From contig CAUYUJ010003636.1 in the NCBI GenBank assembly GCA_963575745.1, positions 248,001 to 312,000 of the forward strand: 64,000 nucleotides of DNA, read 5' to 3'. The translations under genes and the position numbers were made by a program. The notes below the pieces were generated by a model. That model worked only from the letters and a program-made list of their open reading frames with translations. It was not told the origin of the DNA and did no database searches. How positions within the stretch are numbered: the first letter of the stretch is position 1; the number at the start of each line of letters is the position of its first letter. This document shows, piece by piece, positions 1-11,530 of the stretch. Source of the stretch: Prorocentrum cordatum. Lineage: Eukaryota; Sar; Dinophyceae; Prorocentrales; Prorocentraceae.

Positions 1-290
1 CCCCAACCTTCGACTCTTCATTCTCGTATCACTCAAATACTCCTATGCGAATCACTCGCGCCCATCACGGACTCCATCACAGACCTGACAGACCCACTCT
101 TCTCCACGGGTCCCGTCACAGACTCATTCTTCCTTATGCAGACTCAGCCGCATTACGTCTTCATTCAAACTCATGCCCCCTCAGACCCATCCAGGGAATT
201 AGCCTCGAACGCACTTTGCCTCCTACGTATCAGACTCTATCACCCCCGCACACTTTCTTCATCCAGACTAAGTCAGGTATTTCTGGTGGT
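1..290. repeat. ACTC-rich tract
   Basis: Decayed short repeats around ACTC, ACTCGC and ACAGACTC. The same composition is at 880-1130, 3310-3430, 4340-5010 and 6693-7365. No gene seen. Confidence 0.5.
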
Positions 291-735
291 CCGCTACCCA
301 CCGCGAGATAGCAGGCGTGGCGTTTGGGCGCCCTAAGGGGAGTCGCCAGGGGTGAACACACCCGAACAGTCGCACCCAGATTGCGGGGATTTCTCAAGCG
401 ATTTGCCTGTTTAGGCCTCTCAAACTTTTCTCTTTTGGTGCCCCAGTGCCCACAGCGATATTGCAGGCGTTGCACTTGGGCACACCAAGGGGAGCCGCCA
501 TGGGTTACCCTACTCAGACGTCGCGACCAGATTGTACGTTCTGCGTGTTGCTATCCCCCCAGATTTCTCTTTTGGTGCTCCAATGCCCATCGCGAAATCG
601 AAGGTGTGGTTTTTGGGCAGTCCAAAGGAGATTCCCCAAGGGGGAGCACTCCAACAGTCGCGCCCGAAGTGTGGGGATGTCTCCAGCGGTTTGCCTGGCT
701 TTGCCCGCTAAGTTTTTTTCCTGGCATCCCAATCG
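290..735 (+). repeat. Degenerate ~150-bp satellite, three monomers
   Basis: Monomers share the box GCGTGGCxxTTGGGCxCCC, AAGGGGAGCCGCCA and a downstream GCGGGGATxTCTCAAGCGxT. The boxes fall near 312, 464 and 607, so the period is about 145-152 bp. The same monomer recurs at 3455-4235 and 5808-6588. Confidence 0.8.
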
Positions 736-1225
736 CATAAGATGGATATACGGTTCTTGCTAAGACCACGTCAGTTCCAATTCCTCCTCCTTCCTCCTCT
801 TGCTCATCAACCTCACTGGTACCAGACCCACTCCCACGAATAACCCGATATTGTTGAAATCATTCAAATTCAGATCCACCAGTGTTCATTTTGACTCAGC
901 AACGCTACCTCCTCACTCAAAATGCACCCATGCTCATACTCATTCACTGTTGTCCGTCGGTGGCTAGGCAAAGTCAATGCGAAGGCTGTAGGGCGCTGGT
1001 AGGTGCACGAAAGGCGAATACTCACTCACATACTCCGGCTTTTTGCTCATACTCCAACTCAACCGGACTCACACAGACTCACACGCAGACCCGATTATAC
1101 TCAAAACCGTTCGTATTCACAAAATTCCCCCCTCTTCCTGCGAAGCCCGAAGTTCCACCCCCCTCCGAAAATCCCCCCCCTGCTGGATCCCCCCCCTCTC
1201 CCCTCCCCCCTGCAACTCCTCCGCC
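736..1225. other. ACTC-rich and C-rich sequence without a gene
   Basis: ACTCACTCGG-type short repeats fill 880-1130, followed by a C-rich tract with runs of seven to nine C. Reading frames here are compositional. Confidence 0.5.
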
Positions 1226-1325
1226 CCCGCATCGAGCCCCCCCCCACCGGAAAAGCGGGGGGTGTCACTACCGGTTCGAACCCCCCCCAGAATGCCAGAC
1301 GGGGGGTACTACCAGTTCGAACCCC
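1225..1325 (-). repeat. G-tract unit with GGTTCGAACC core
   Basis: Two ~45-bp units, each with a poly-G/C run next to GGTTCGAACC and an ACTACCxGTTCG segment. They are related in inverse orientation to the four units at 3085-3285 and to one unit at 2075-2115. Confidence 0.65.
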
Positions 1326-1329
1326 TTCG

Positions 1330-1415
1330 ACTACACGTAGGAGTGACCCGAGGCTAGAATGACCCTTGGTGCGCGGTTTCAGGGGCGCCCGTGGGGGGCC
1401 CAACGCCATCGCGCA
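1330..1415 (+). repeat. Dispersed ~85-bp repeat, copy 1
   Basis: GTAGGAGTGACCC, TGACCCTTGGTGCGCGG and CAGGGGCGCCCGTGG are shared with 48520-48600. A shorter inverted copy is at about 2005-2060. Confidence 0.7.
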
Positions 1416-1658
1416 AGCCAGCGCTGCCGCGCCGCATCAACGATCGGCGGGGCGCCACTCTAAATTGTTTTGCGCCAGCGGGCAACCGCGGAATTCGGCC
1501 GATTGAATTGGAGCGCCCCGAAGGGCACACCGAAGGGCCTGCGAAAGCAGACGCTGGTGGGGGCCACCGCGATGAGGTCTGGCACTGCCGGGCTGCATCG
1601 CGATAACGTCTGACCAAGCCCGGCGCCTTGGCCAACACTGGCCCCATCCGAGAGCCCG

Positions 1659-1747
1659 GAATATGTTTGAATATCTTTGGATAACTTATAACAGTACAGA
1701 TCCCCATTGGTTCGAAAAGCATATTCAAAGAATATTCAAACATATTC
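1659..1747. repeat. AT-rich inverted repeat
   Basis: GAATATGTTTGAATAT at 1659-1674 is the perfect reverse complement of 1732-1747, with a 57-base loop. The arms extend imperfectly through TATCCAAA. It lies in an AT-rich island within GC-rich sequence. Confidence 0.8.
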
Positions 1748-2002
1748 AGAGATATCCAAATCGACTCAAGCCAGACGTTTTGGGGTTTGGGCTGGGATTC
1801 CGGACTGGTCCTTGGCCAGAAAACGCGCCGTCTGATCGACAGGCTCCCCCTCGGGTAACGAATGCAAACTGTAGGGTTCGACGCTCATGCGTTGCTGTCG
1901 ATTGCAAGGGGTGGGCCCAAACCTGGCGCGCTCAGGTGTTAACGTAATCGCGCGATGCGGGTGCTGACGCGAGGCCGAGCTCATTCCACAAGAAAGATCA
2001 CC

Positions 2003-2060
2003 CGATCCCCTTTGGGCCAGCACCAAAGGTCACTCCGGCGAAGGGTCACTCTTACCCCCT
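2003..2060 (-). repeat. Dispersed ~85-bp repeat, partial inverted copy
   Basis: On the minus strand it reads GAGTGACCCTTCG, then GAGTGACCTTTGGTGC, matching the start of the copies at 1330 and 48520. Confidence 0.6.
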
Positions 2061-2149
2061 CCCCCCCCCTCCAGAAAACCGGGGGGGGTCACTATCTGTT
2101 CGAACCCCCCTCTCCCCCCCCCGCTCATCGCCAGCAAACGATTCCCGGG

Positions 2150-3055
2150 TCCCTACGTACCACCGTCCGCACCACATCCGCCACTGCTGTCCCCAACACC
2201 ACTGTCCTCACAACCACTGTTCCCACCACCGTCCCCACTGTCCCCAACAGTGCCCCCACCACTTTCGCAGTCCCCAGTGTCCCCGCCACTGATCCCACCA
2301 CGGTTCCACTCTCCCCACTTTCTCCACGGCCCCAACCAGTGTCCCACTGTCCCCACTGTCCCACTGTCCCCGCCACTGTCCCACTGAGCTGTCCCACTCT
2401 TCCCACCACCGTCCCCACCGTCCCAACTGTACCTCTGTCCCATTGTCCCACCGCCGTCCTCGCCACCGCCCTCACCACTGTCCCCACCACCACTGTAACC
2501 ACCACTGTCCCACTGTTTCCACCACTGTCCTACTGTCCCCGCACCACTGTCCCCACCACCGCCGTCCCCACCACTGTCCAACTGTCCCCACTATTCCCAC
2601 CATTGTCCCCGCTGTCCCTACCAATGCCCCCACCAGCGTCTCCATGTCCCCACTCTCCCCACCATTGTCCCACCACGGTCCCGCTCTCCCCACCTTCCCC
2701 ACCTTCCCCACCACTGTCCCACTGTCTCCACTGTACCCACCACTGTCCCACTGTCCCGTCCGCTGTCCCTCTGTGCTGTCCCACCGTCCCCACTGTCCCC
2801 ATCACTGTCCCAGTGTCCCCACTGTCCCCACCATTTTCCACACTGTACTACTGTTTCACCACTGTCCTCACCACCGCCTTCACCAATGTCCCCACCACTA
2901 CCGTCCCCACCACTGTCCCACTGTCCCCACCACTGTCGTGCGGTCCTGTCCCCGCTGTCCCCACCACCACCGTCCCCACCACTGTCCGCACCAGTGCCCC
3001 ACCACCACCGTTCCCACCACTGTCCCAACACCCCCACCATTGTCCAACTGTCCCG
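2150..3055. repeat. GTCCCCACCACT minisatellite
   Basis: About 900 bp of degenerate 12-15-bp units built on GTCCCCACCACT and GTCCCACT. All six frames stay open or nearly so, giving Pro/Thr/Val or Gly/Asp/Ser shadow peptides that should not be annotated as proteins. A shorter tract (5243-5410) is the copy carried by the tandem duplication. Confidence 0.9.
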
Positions 3056-3059
3056 AGGA

Positions 3060-3290
3060 GCTGGAATCGTTTGCCGGCGGCGAAGGGGGGGGGTCGAACC
3101 GGTAGTGGCCCACGGTTTTCGAGGGGGGGGGTCCGAACCGGTAGGACCCCCCCTCTTTTCATGATGGACCGGAGAGGGGGGGACGGGTTCGAACCGATAG
3201 TGACCCCTCCCCAGTTTTCGAGGGGAGGGGGGGGACGGGCTGGGAACCCCCAGTGACCCCCCCCCCCCGGTTTTCCGCCAGCAGAGGTAG
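3060..3290 (+). repeat. Array of four G-tract units with TCGAACCGGTAG core
   Basis: Units of about 50 bp read poly-G, TCGAACCGGTAGTG, then GGTTTTCGAG. They are duplicated at 5412-5643. The palindromic TTCGAA sits beside homopolymer runs of up to 12 C. Confidence 0.75.
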
Positions 3291-3454
3291 AACACGCTGT
3301 TTCCATCATTTCCCCCTCAAACTCACCCGATCATACTCTAACTCACTTGTTCCCTTCGCATTAACTATGGCACACCTGTTCTTCATTCGGACGCACGCGT
3401 GCTCATAAGGACTCACGCACACACGCAAACTGTGACGACGTTTCGAGCGAAACG

Positions 3455-4235
3455 TTGGCGTCAGCACCCCAAGAGGGGGGCCGCCAGAGGGGTATGACAA
3501 CGGCCCGTTCGCGCCAACATTGCGAGGATATCTCGAGCGGTTCGCCTGTTCGCATGTTCAACACCCTCTGTTTTCAAAGCGAAATATGCGAATGGTTTTG
3601 GCAATGCACTGGCTATAACAACGGAAAAAAGGGAACCGCCAGGGGGTATGACACGGGCACGTTCGCACCCAGCTTGCGGGGATCGTAGGCGGTCAGCCCG
3701 TGCGCATGCTCAGCGTCCCCTGTGTTCGGCGCATCGTGTGGGGATGTCTCGGGCGGTGTACCTGCTTCTGCCCACCCACAAGTTTTTCGTGTAATTGTCC
3801 AATGCTCACCGCGATACAACCAGCGTGGCGCTTAGGCACCCCAAGGCGGAACCGCCAGGGGTGGCAACACCCCAGGGATCGCGTCCCGACTCTGCGGGCG
3901 TGTCAAGCGGTTTGCCAGTGTTTAACGGTTTGTCTGTCCGGTGCCGTTTTGTGTGTCCAGTGCTCGCCGCGATACAATATGCGTGGCACTTGGGCACCCC
4001 AAGGGGGGAACCGCCACGGGTTGGGATTTTCCAAGGTTCGCGTCCAAATTGTGGGGGTGTTTGAGGCATCGCCTGCTTCTGCACGCCAGGTTTTAAAATC
4101 CAGCGCCCACGGTTATATTGCAGGCCTGGCACGTGGGCGCCCCAAGGCGGGGCCGCCAGGGGCTGGGAAACGCCGCCATTCGTGCTCAAATTATAAGGAA
4201 GTATCAAGCGGTTTGCCTGCGTTTCCCCCTCCCCC
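3455..4235 (+). repeat. Degenerate ~150-bp satellite, five monomers
   Basis: The conserved CACCCCAAGGxGGxxCCGCCA box occurs near 3465, 3614 (weaker), 3826, 3986 and 4137. TCAAGCGGTTTGCC-type segments lie between them. It is the same family as 290-735. Confidence 0.8.
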
Positions 4236-4339
4236 CCCACCCTCAGAATTGTGGCGGGACGTGTGTGCTCTGTACTCGCTCGCTCACTCAGTCTCTCACC
4301 CCTTTTTCGTGTTTTCCTCTCTAAAACGCACTCGTTCGC

Positions 4340-5010
4340 TCATATAAACATCTTCCTCAATCAAACTCGCAGCTCCCATTCACATTCGCCCATATCCACA
4401 AGCCACCATGCTCCGGGCCACGCGTACTTCCTCGCTCATACTCAGGTTCGCTCGAGCGCAGACTCAGTCACACCCAGACGAACTGACACTCGGACTCGAT
4501 CGCGCTCAGGATCGCTCATATTCAGAGTGCCTCGATCCCGCGCCCATTCATACTCTTCTTCAGATGCATCACACTTTAACTCACTCACCCACACTCAGAT
4601 TCCCACGCGCTCAGACCAACTCGCATTCGTACTCACTCGCACCCATACCAACGCACACTCTGAATAACTCGCACTCTGACTCGCCAGCCCTCATACCCAC
4701 TCACACCCAGACTACCTCGCACCCGCGCTCACGCATGGTCAAATATGTAAAAATCACGTTCCAACTCAGAACTCACCCGCGCCACTTAGACTCACTCGCA
4801 CTCAGACCAGCTCGCACTTGGATTCGCTCACACGCAGAGTCGCCCCTACCCAGGCCTACTCGTACTCAGACAACTTATATCCAAACCCACTCGCAGTCGA
4901 TCGCGCTCATGATACCAAAATCCTTTCACACTCCGACTCGCTCACCCTCCGATCACCCTCGCTCAAAGCCATTCGCCCAAATACTCACACGCGATCAGCT
5001 GACGCGAAAC
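4340..5010 (+). repeat. ACTCGCxCTCAGACTC short tandem repeat tract
   Basis: About 670 bp of degenerate 6-12-bp units (ACTCGC, ACTCAGAC). Its 369-codon frame is a shadow of the repeat. The duplicated copy is at 6693-7365. Confidence 0.7.
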
Positions 5011-5189
5011 AACTGGCGTGGCACTTGGGCACCACAAGTGCCAACAAGCGCGGTGAGTAGCACGCCAGAGACCGGGTGTAGCAACGCCGTGCGCGCTTGC
5101 CTGCGTTGCCGCGGGGAGAGGGGCAAGAAGAACACCCCTCGCTCTTCCAGGTGTGTTTTCCTCGTCTCTCCTGAAAGATGCCAGGTTGA

Positions 5190-5214
5190 GGAGGAGGAGG
5201 AGGAGGAGGAGGAG
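5190..5214. repeat. GAG microsatellite
   Basis: GAG run near the end of duplication copy 1. The counterpart at 7543-7576 is three units longer. Confidence 0.85.
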
Positions 5215-5807
5215 GTCACTGAAATCATCGCTGTCGTCATCGTCCCCACCACTACCGTCCCCACCACTGTCCCACTGTCCCCACCACTGTCGTGCGGTCC
5301 TGTCCCCGCTGTCCCCACCACCACCGTCCCCACCACTGTCCGCACCAGTGCCCCACCACCACCGTTCCCACCACTGTCCCAACACCCCCACCATTGTCCA
5401 ACTGTCCCGAGGAGCTGGAATCGTTTGCCGGCGGCGAAGGGGGGGGTCGAACCGGTAGTGGCCCACGGTTTTCGAGGGGGGGGGTCCGAACCGGTAGGAC
5501 CCCCCCTCTTTTCATGATGGACCGGAGAGGGGGGGACGGGTTCGAACCGATAGTGACCCCTCCCCAGTTTTCGAGGGGAGGGGGGGGACGGGCTGGGAAC
5601 CCCCAGTGACCCCCCCCCCCCGGTTTTCCGCCAGCAGAGGTAGAACACGCTGTTTCCATCATTTCCCCCTCAAACTCACCCGATCAGATTCTAACTCACT
5701 TGTTCCCTTCGCATTAACTATGGCACACCTGTTCTTCATTCGGACGCACGCGTGCTCATAAGGACTCACGCACACACGCAAACTGTGACGACGTTTCGAG
5801 CGAAACG

Positions 5808-6588
5808 TTGGCGTCAGCACCCCAAGAGGGGGGCCGCCAGAGGGGTATGACAACGGCCCGTTCGCGCCAACATTGCGAGGATATCTCGAGCGGTTCGCCT
5901 GTTCGCATGTTCAACACCCTCTGTTTTCAAAACGAAATATGCGAATGGCTTTGGCAATGCACTGGCTATAACAACGGAAAAAAGGGAACCGCCAGGGGGT
6001 ATGACACGGGCACGTTCGCACCCAGCTTGCGGGGATCGTAGGCGGTCAGCCCGTGCGCATGCTCAGCGTCCCCTGTGTTCGGCGCATCGTGTGGGGATGT
6101 CTCGGGCGGTGTACCTGCTTCTGCCCACCCACAAGTTTTTCGTGTAATTGTCCAATGCTCACCGCGATACAACCAGCGTGGCGCTTAGGCACCCCAAGGC
6201 GGAACCGCCAGGGGTGGCAACACCCCAGGGATCGCGTCCCGACTCTGCGGGCGTGTCAAGCGGTTTGCCAGTGTTTAACGGTTTGTCTGTCCGGTGCCGT
6301 TTTGTGTGTCCAGTGCTCGCCGCGATACAATATGCGTGGCACTTGGGCACCCCAAGGGGGGAACCGCCACGGGTTGGGATTTTCCAAGGTTCGCGTCCAA
6401 ATTGTGGGGGTGTTTGAGGCATCGCCTGCTTCTGCACGCCAGGTTTTAAAATCCAACGCCCACGGTTAGATTGCAGGCCTGGCACGTGGGCGCCCCAAGG
6501 CGGGGCCGCCAGGGGCTGGGAAACGCCGCCATTCGTGCTCAAATTATAAGGAAGTATCAAGCGGTTTGCCTGCGTTTCCCCCTCCCCC
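5808..6588 (+). repeat. Degenerate ~150-bp satellite, duplicated copy
   Basis: Copy of 3455-4235 carried by the 2.35-kb tandem duplication, nearly identical. Confidence 0.85.
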
Positions 6589-7542
6589 CCCACCCTCAGA
6601 ATTGTGGCGGGACGTGCGTGCTCTGTACTCGCTCGCTCACTCAGTCCCTCACCCTTTTTTCGTGTTTTCCTCTCTAAAACGCACTCGTTCGCTCATATAA
6701 ACCTCTTCCTCACTCTAACTCGCAGCTCCCATTCACATTCGCCCATATCCACAAGCCACCATGCTCCGGGCCACGCGTACTTCCTCGCTCATACTCAGGT
6801 TCGCTCGAGCGCAGACTCAGTCACACCCAGACGAACTGACACTCGGACTCGATCGCGCTCAGGATCGCTCATATTCAGAGTGCCTCGATCCCGCGCCCAT
6901 TCATACTCTTCTTCAGATGCATCACGCTTTAACTCACTCACCCACACTCAGATTCCCACGCGCTCAGACCAACTCGCATTCGTACTCACTCGCACCCATA
7001 CCAACGCACACTCTGAATAACTCGCACTCTGACTCGCCAGCCCTCATACCCACTCACACCCAGACTACCTCGCACCCGCGCTCACGCATGGTCAAATATG
7101 TAAAAATCACGTTCCAACTCAGAACTCACCCGCGCCACTTAGACTCACTCGCACTCAGACCAGCTCGCACTTGGATTCGCTCACACGCAGAGTCGCCCCT
7201 ACCCAGGCATACTCGTACTCAGACAACTTATATCCAAACCCACTCGCAGTCGATCGCGCTCATGATACCCAAATCCTTTCACACTCCGACTCGCTCACCC
7301 TCCGATCACCCTCGCTCAAAGACATTCGCCCAAATACTCACACGCGATCAGCTGACGCGAAACAACTGGCGTGGCACTTGGGCACCACAAGTGCCAACAA
7401 GCGCGGTGAGTAGCACGCCAGAGACCGGGTGTAGCAACGCCGTGCGCGCTTGCCTGCGTTGCCGCGGGGAGAGGGGCAAGAAGAACACCCCTCGCTCTTC
7501 CACGTGTGTTTTCCTCGTCTCTCCTGAAGGATGCCAGGTTGA

Positions 7543-7576
7543 GGAGGAGGAGGAGGAGGAGGAGGAGGAGGAGGAG
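7543..7576. repeat. GAG microsatellite
   Basis: Longer allele-like counterpart of 5190-5214. It accounts for the change in offset between the duplicate copies. Confidence 0.85.
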
Positions 7577-7739
7577 GTCACTGAAATCATCGCTGTCGTC
7601 ATCGTCGTCGTCGTTGCCGCTCCCGTCCTTTGCGCGGACTCGCTCTCATACCCACATGTTCATAGACAAAGTTTTTCAGCGACAAGTGACAAGAGTATGG
7701 TATGCACATCTGAGGATTTCCACGCCGAGATGTCCAACC

Positions 7740-8630
7740 AGCCCTCTCGGCGCTGGTGGTCTAACGATGTCTTTCTTCCCTCTTCCCAAAGCCCCTCTTC
7801 CCCTTCGGGGAGGGGTTTACCCCTCCCCCTACTCCATCCCCTCGACCTGGACGGGAGGGACCGCGGTCGGTTGGAGGGTTCTGTTTCGGCCCCTGGGAGG
7901 GCTAATTTTTGACACCTCTCACAAGGATCGTGGCCACCGAGGGGGGGGCCTCGATCTGAACCCTCCCTCTTTTGATCGATAGCCTCGAAGATGGCCCCAA
8001 GAGGGGCTCCAGGGCTCCCAAGAGAGCCCCAAGAGAGCCCCAAGAGGACCCCAAGAGGCACCCGAGAGGCCCCCAAGAGGCCCCCGAGCGGCCTCAGAAA
8101 GCCCAAGATGACCTCCAAAATGGCTCAGATAGCCCAAGCTGGCTCAAGAGGGCTCCCAAAATGTTCCAAACGCGCCCAAGAACGCTCCAAGAGAGCCCCA
8201 AGAAGCGGTTTGCCGGCTCCTGAGGGGGGGGGCTGAGTTGGGGACCCCTAAATCCTGTAATCGATGGCCTCCAAGATGATCCCAAGGAGCAGAAGCCTTC
8301 CAGGGTTACGAAGGGGGTTCCAAGAAGGCCTCCAAAACTCCCAGAGAACACCAGCAGCAGCAGAAGCCGCAATAATGCCTCTAGATGATTCCATGAGTCT
8401 TCGTCCGCGTCGTCTTCATCCTAGTCCTCGTCCTCCTCGTCCTCGTCCTCCTCGTCCTCCTCGTCGTCCTCCTCCTCCTCCTCTTCCCCTCGCCCCCACG
8501 CGGCACCCAGGGATGGCCCGAAGAGGCCTTCCAGGGCCACCCCCTTGCTCGCTTTGTTTCCCTAGATGCATCTCCTCGTCCATTTTCCCATCAGCTCTGA
8601 AGGGCGGGGTTTCTGAATGGTCTGGTGGGG
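7740..8630 (+). repeat. CCAAGAGG-repeat element, copy 1
   Basis: The left part (CCCTCTCGGCG, then CCCCTTCGGGGAGGGGTTTA and a CCTCGACCTGGACGG segment) matches 50346-50465. The middle (7985-8230) consists of CCCCAAGAGGC-type 9-20-bp units, followed by CCAAGATGATCCC and a TCCTCGTCC microsatellite (8400-8490). The right edge, TGGTCTGGTGGGGGTA, resembles the right edge of the copy ending near 50970. Open frames here are repeat shadows rich in Gly/Leu/Trp or Pro/Arg. Confidence 0.7.
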
Positions 8631-8649
8631 GTACGCGAAGCGTGAAAAC

Positions 8650-11170
8650 TTATATTTCGCGATAGCGGCTAGCGGCTGTTACCCCTCCCACCAGGTCACG
8701 TTACGATTCGTGCTGACCTCCGAGATGTCTTTGGTAACTTCCAAACATTCCAAGACGGCGCCAGCGCAGAACGTCACTTTACCAACCCCCTGCCCCCTCC
8801 CCACTTAATGCCTGTTATCGCCTGGAAATAAACAACACTCGCCAAAATGGTCATACAATTCCATCGTGGCTTACACTCCACATCAAACTGCATGAGAAAC
8901 ATGATCAACGGCTCCCGGTATTCCTGGCGCCTGCCACCGCGATGGGAACCCGCCTAGGTAACCACGCGCACGCGGTGGACGGGGGGCCAGGTAGGCACGT
9001 CAGATTCGGACAACCTCATCGCCCTGTCCATAGAAAACCCCCAAACCGCATCGGTGCATGGATTTGCCCTTTCTAATGTTACGGAAATTCATGCATCGAC
9101 GTGGTCGGCCAATAAAGACATCGGGTGCTGATTACATGTTTGCGCGTGGGTGCGCTGCTTGGGCCCTTTTTCTACGGGAGGCGAAAGTGGCGCCCACGGC
9201 AACCTAGGGGGTGCGAGATTCATGATGTTCTACGCGCCCTTTCGCAAGAGGGGTGGCTCCTTCGGGGTCCGATCAAGTTTGGATAAAGACATGTCGGTGC
9301 ATTCATGAACCCCCCCGAAGGTGAAGTGATAAGACGAGCGAGTGGCTTGAAGCCAGTGCCGCGCGGAGCGCGCCACTGGCGGCGCATCTGGCGACGCCTG
9401 GGGAGGGGGCCAGCGCACCGATCAAAGAAATCCGCGCAGACATTCGAAACTTTACCTTTCTGGTGTTTCTGCTTCATCGGCAAATGAAGGACTATCACGG
9501 GGCTATCACTGTCTGGGCGGAGGACCGTTCGCAAACGGGGCCCGCGTGGATGGAGTCATGGGCTTGTCCTTCTCCCAGGCCGTCCCTGAGCGAAATGGCG
9601 CAGCTGCTCGCGTGTAGCTGATGACGCTGGGCCTCAGGTCCGCGCAAACCTGCCGTGCAAGCCAGGCAGGGGGAGGAGAGAGGACGGAGAGGGAGGGAGA
9701 GATGCGGATTCTTAGCCCTGGCGATTCTCAGGAGGGAGCTTCTCTTTGACATCAGCTGCAAGGCAGAGGGTTACCCCAAACGGCGCTGTGTTCTCCACGG
9801 TCCCTCCTGCCGAGTCAACTGGACCACCATCCGTGCTCTATCCTGCGCGGCGAGTCCTGCTGACAGCGCTGAGGCTGCCCTCGGAGACGGAGCCCATCTT
9901 CAGCATGGCTGAGGGCTCGTACCTGACGTCCCGGCGCACAGGCCAAGTGCAAGCGTTAGAGATGGAGGGATCGCGTAATGAGGAGGAGGAGGTGCACCAA
10001 CACTGACCCTGGCCAGGCCAATCTTGGCTGTGCGATTACGCCTGGAGGTGATTACAACGGTCCCGGGCCCAGGATTGGCCTGGGCAATTGGAGTCGGCGA
10101 CCAGCTGGCGTTCCCCGAATGGAATCCGTATGCGGAGGGGAGGAACGAGGACTAATTCCCAAACAGCGGTTGCGCGACGCAAAGCTTTCTCGCTTCGGCG
10201 CCGAAGTCTGGCCGTCATCACCACGGCCATGGCGGAGTGGGCGCTGGAACACCGTGGGGCCACACGCGCCGTGGATTGGGAGTCTCGTGCGCACGGGTTT
10301 CTGCAGGTGTTCAAGGAGTAATATGTTTGGAGTCCACGCCCTGGCATCCCTTCCTCTCTGGCACTCCGCGACCAAGTGACTCTCGGGGTAGCGCCTCCGC
10401 TGCAACCCGCGAACGGTGGCGGCGTGGGAGCTGGGGGCTGAACAGCGACGCAATGCGATGTCTGGACAGTAGGTCTGTATCGTCCAGTGCAATCTCTCAC
10501 TGCCGCTTCTCCTGCGCGGCATGCACTTTTCCCCTGCTGAGCCGATGTGTCGTGCGACATGGCTTGCGAACGAACGAAATAGCTCCCCACATGCATACAA
10601 GTGGCCGTGTGCATGGTGACATGATTTGCGCTGGCCAGGCATCGCCCTCTTGAGTCGACCGTACACTAGGAACTCGAAAACTCGTGCCCTGAAATGGATG
10701 ATACGCTGTGACACACCAGGCGAGCATCCAGTTCAGACCTCACATCTCGGATCCAGTCGAATCGAATCAAAGGCCCGACGCGAGGCTGAGACGATTTCGA
10801 GCCAACGCTTCACGTGCTGTGTGAATCATGCCGTGCAGTCTGAAAACGAACGAACCTTACGCACAACTGTACGCACCTGAGCCAACAAGGCACGCTACAA
10901 TTGTCCTTGCCAAGAGCACAGTACTTGCCTTTGTTGACGGCCTGAGCCTTCTCACAGGTCAAAGCACGAGCATCTGTGAGACCACAAGCCTAGTGCTCCC
11001 TCCGAGTGCGAGTCGCAAAATGCGGTTGGACAGAAGATCCTCGCAGTTAGCAGCGTCGTCCTGGCCTGGCCAGAGCTGCACGGCAGGTTCGTGCCGTGTC
11101 GACACTGCGTTGGTTCCTGACACCCTGGGGATCTTTCAACCTTGAACGATTGGCCGTTTCCGAAACGTCA
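8650..11170. other. No recognisable gene
   Basis: Mixed-composition sequence with only short or atypical frames on both strands. The longest (10052-10714 minus, 220 codons) overlaps an equally open shifted frame and shows no domain. Confidence 0.5.
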
Positions 11171-11249
11171 GTTCATTCAACGTCGACCGAGTCTGGGTCG
11201 CCGTCGGCGCCCAACATTGAACGCCAGCGGCGAGGTCGCAGCCGTTCGA

Positions 11250-11530
11250 CACGACGCGAACCAACCGCACCCTGTCCCTCTCCCTTCCGTCCCCTCCCCC
11301 CCCTACCCCCCCCCATTGCCTGCCAGCCTGCCTGCCTGCCTCCCCTCGTTTTTCCATAATCCTCCTTCCTCCCTCCTACGCCATCCTCCCTCCTCCGCCA
11401 TCCTCCCTGCCACTCCCCCCTCCTTCCCTCCTGCCCCCCTCTCCCCTCGCTTTCTTCACCCTCCACCTCCCTCTCCCGCTCCATCCCGTTATCCCCTCCT
11501 CCCCTTCCCCTCAACCATTGCGTGATACTG
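11250..11530. repeat. Pyrimidine-rich low-complexity tract
   Basis: CCCTCC and CCTGCC runs, about 280 bp. It could act as an intronic polypyrimidine region, but no exon is apparent. Confidence 0.6.

Larger units (their letters stand above)
2889..7605. repeat. 2.35-kb direct tandem duplication (two copies)
   Basis: Copy 1 starts at 2889 within the GTCCCCACC minisatellite and ends at about 5242. Copy 2 runs from 5243 to about 7605. Offsets are constant at 2353-2354 bp and rise to 2362 only across a GAG run that is 9 bases longer in copy 2. Differences are single bases, for example 3577, 4362 and 4588 relative to copy 2, plus one G in a G tract. The near-identity implies a recent event. No gene is duplicated: the unit contains G-tract repeats, the ~150-bp satellite and an ACTC-rich tract. 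Confidence 0.93.

Noticed and set aside
1270-1320. tRNA gene suggested by GGTTCGAACC
   Set aside because: No A box, acceptor stem or cloverleaf around it; it is part of a palindromic G-tract repeat.
1955-3256. 433-codon Pro/Thr/Val-rich plus-strand frame
   Set aside because: Translation of the GTCCCCACCACT minisatellite; other frames and the opposite strand are equally open.
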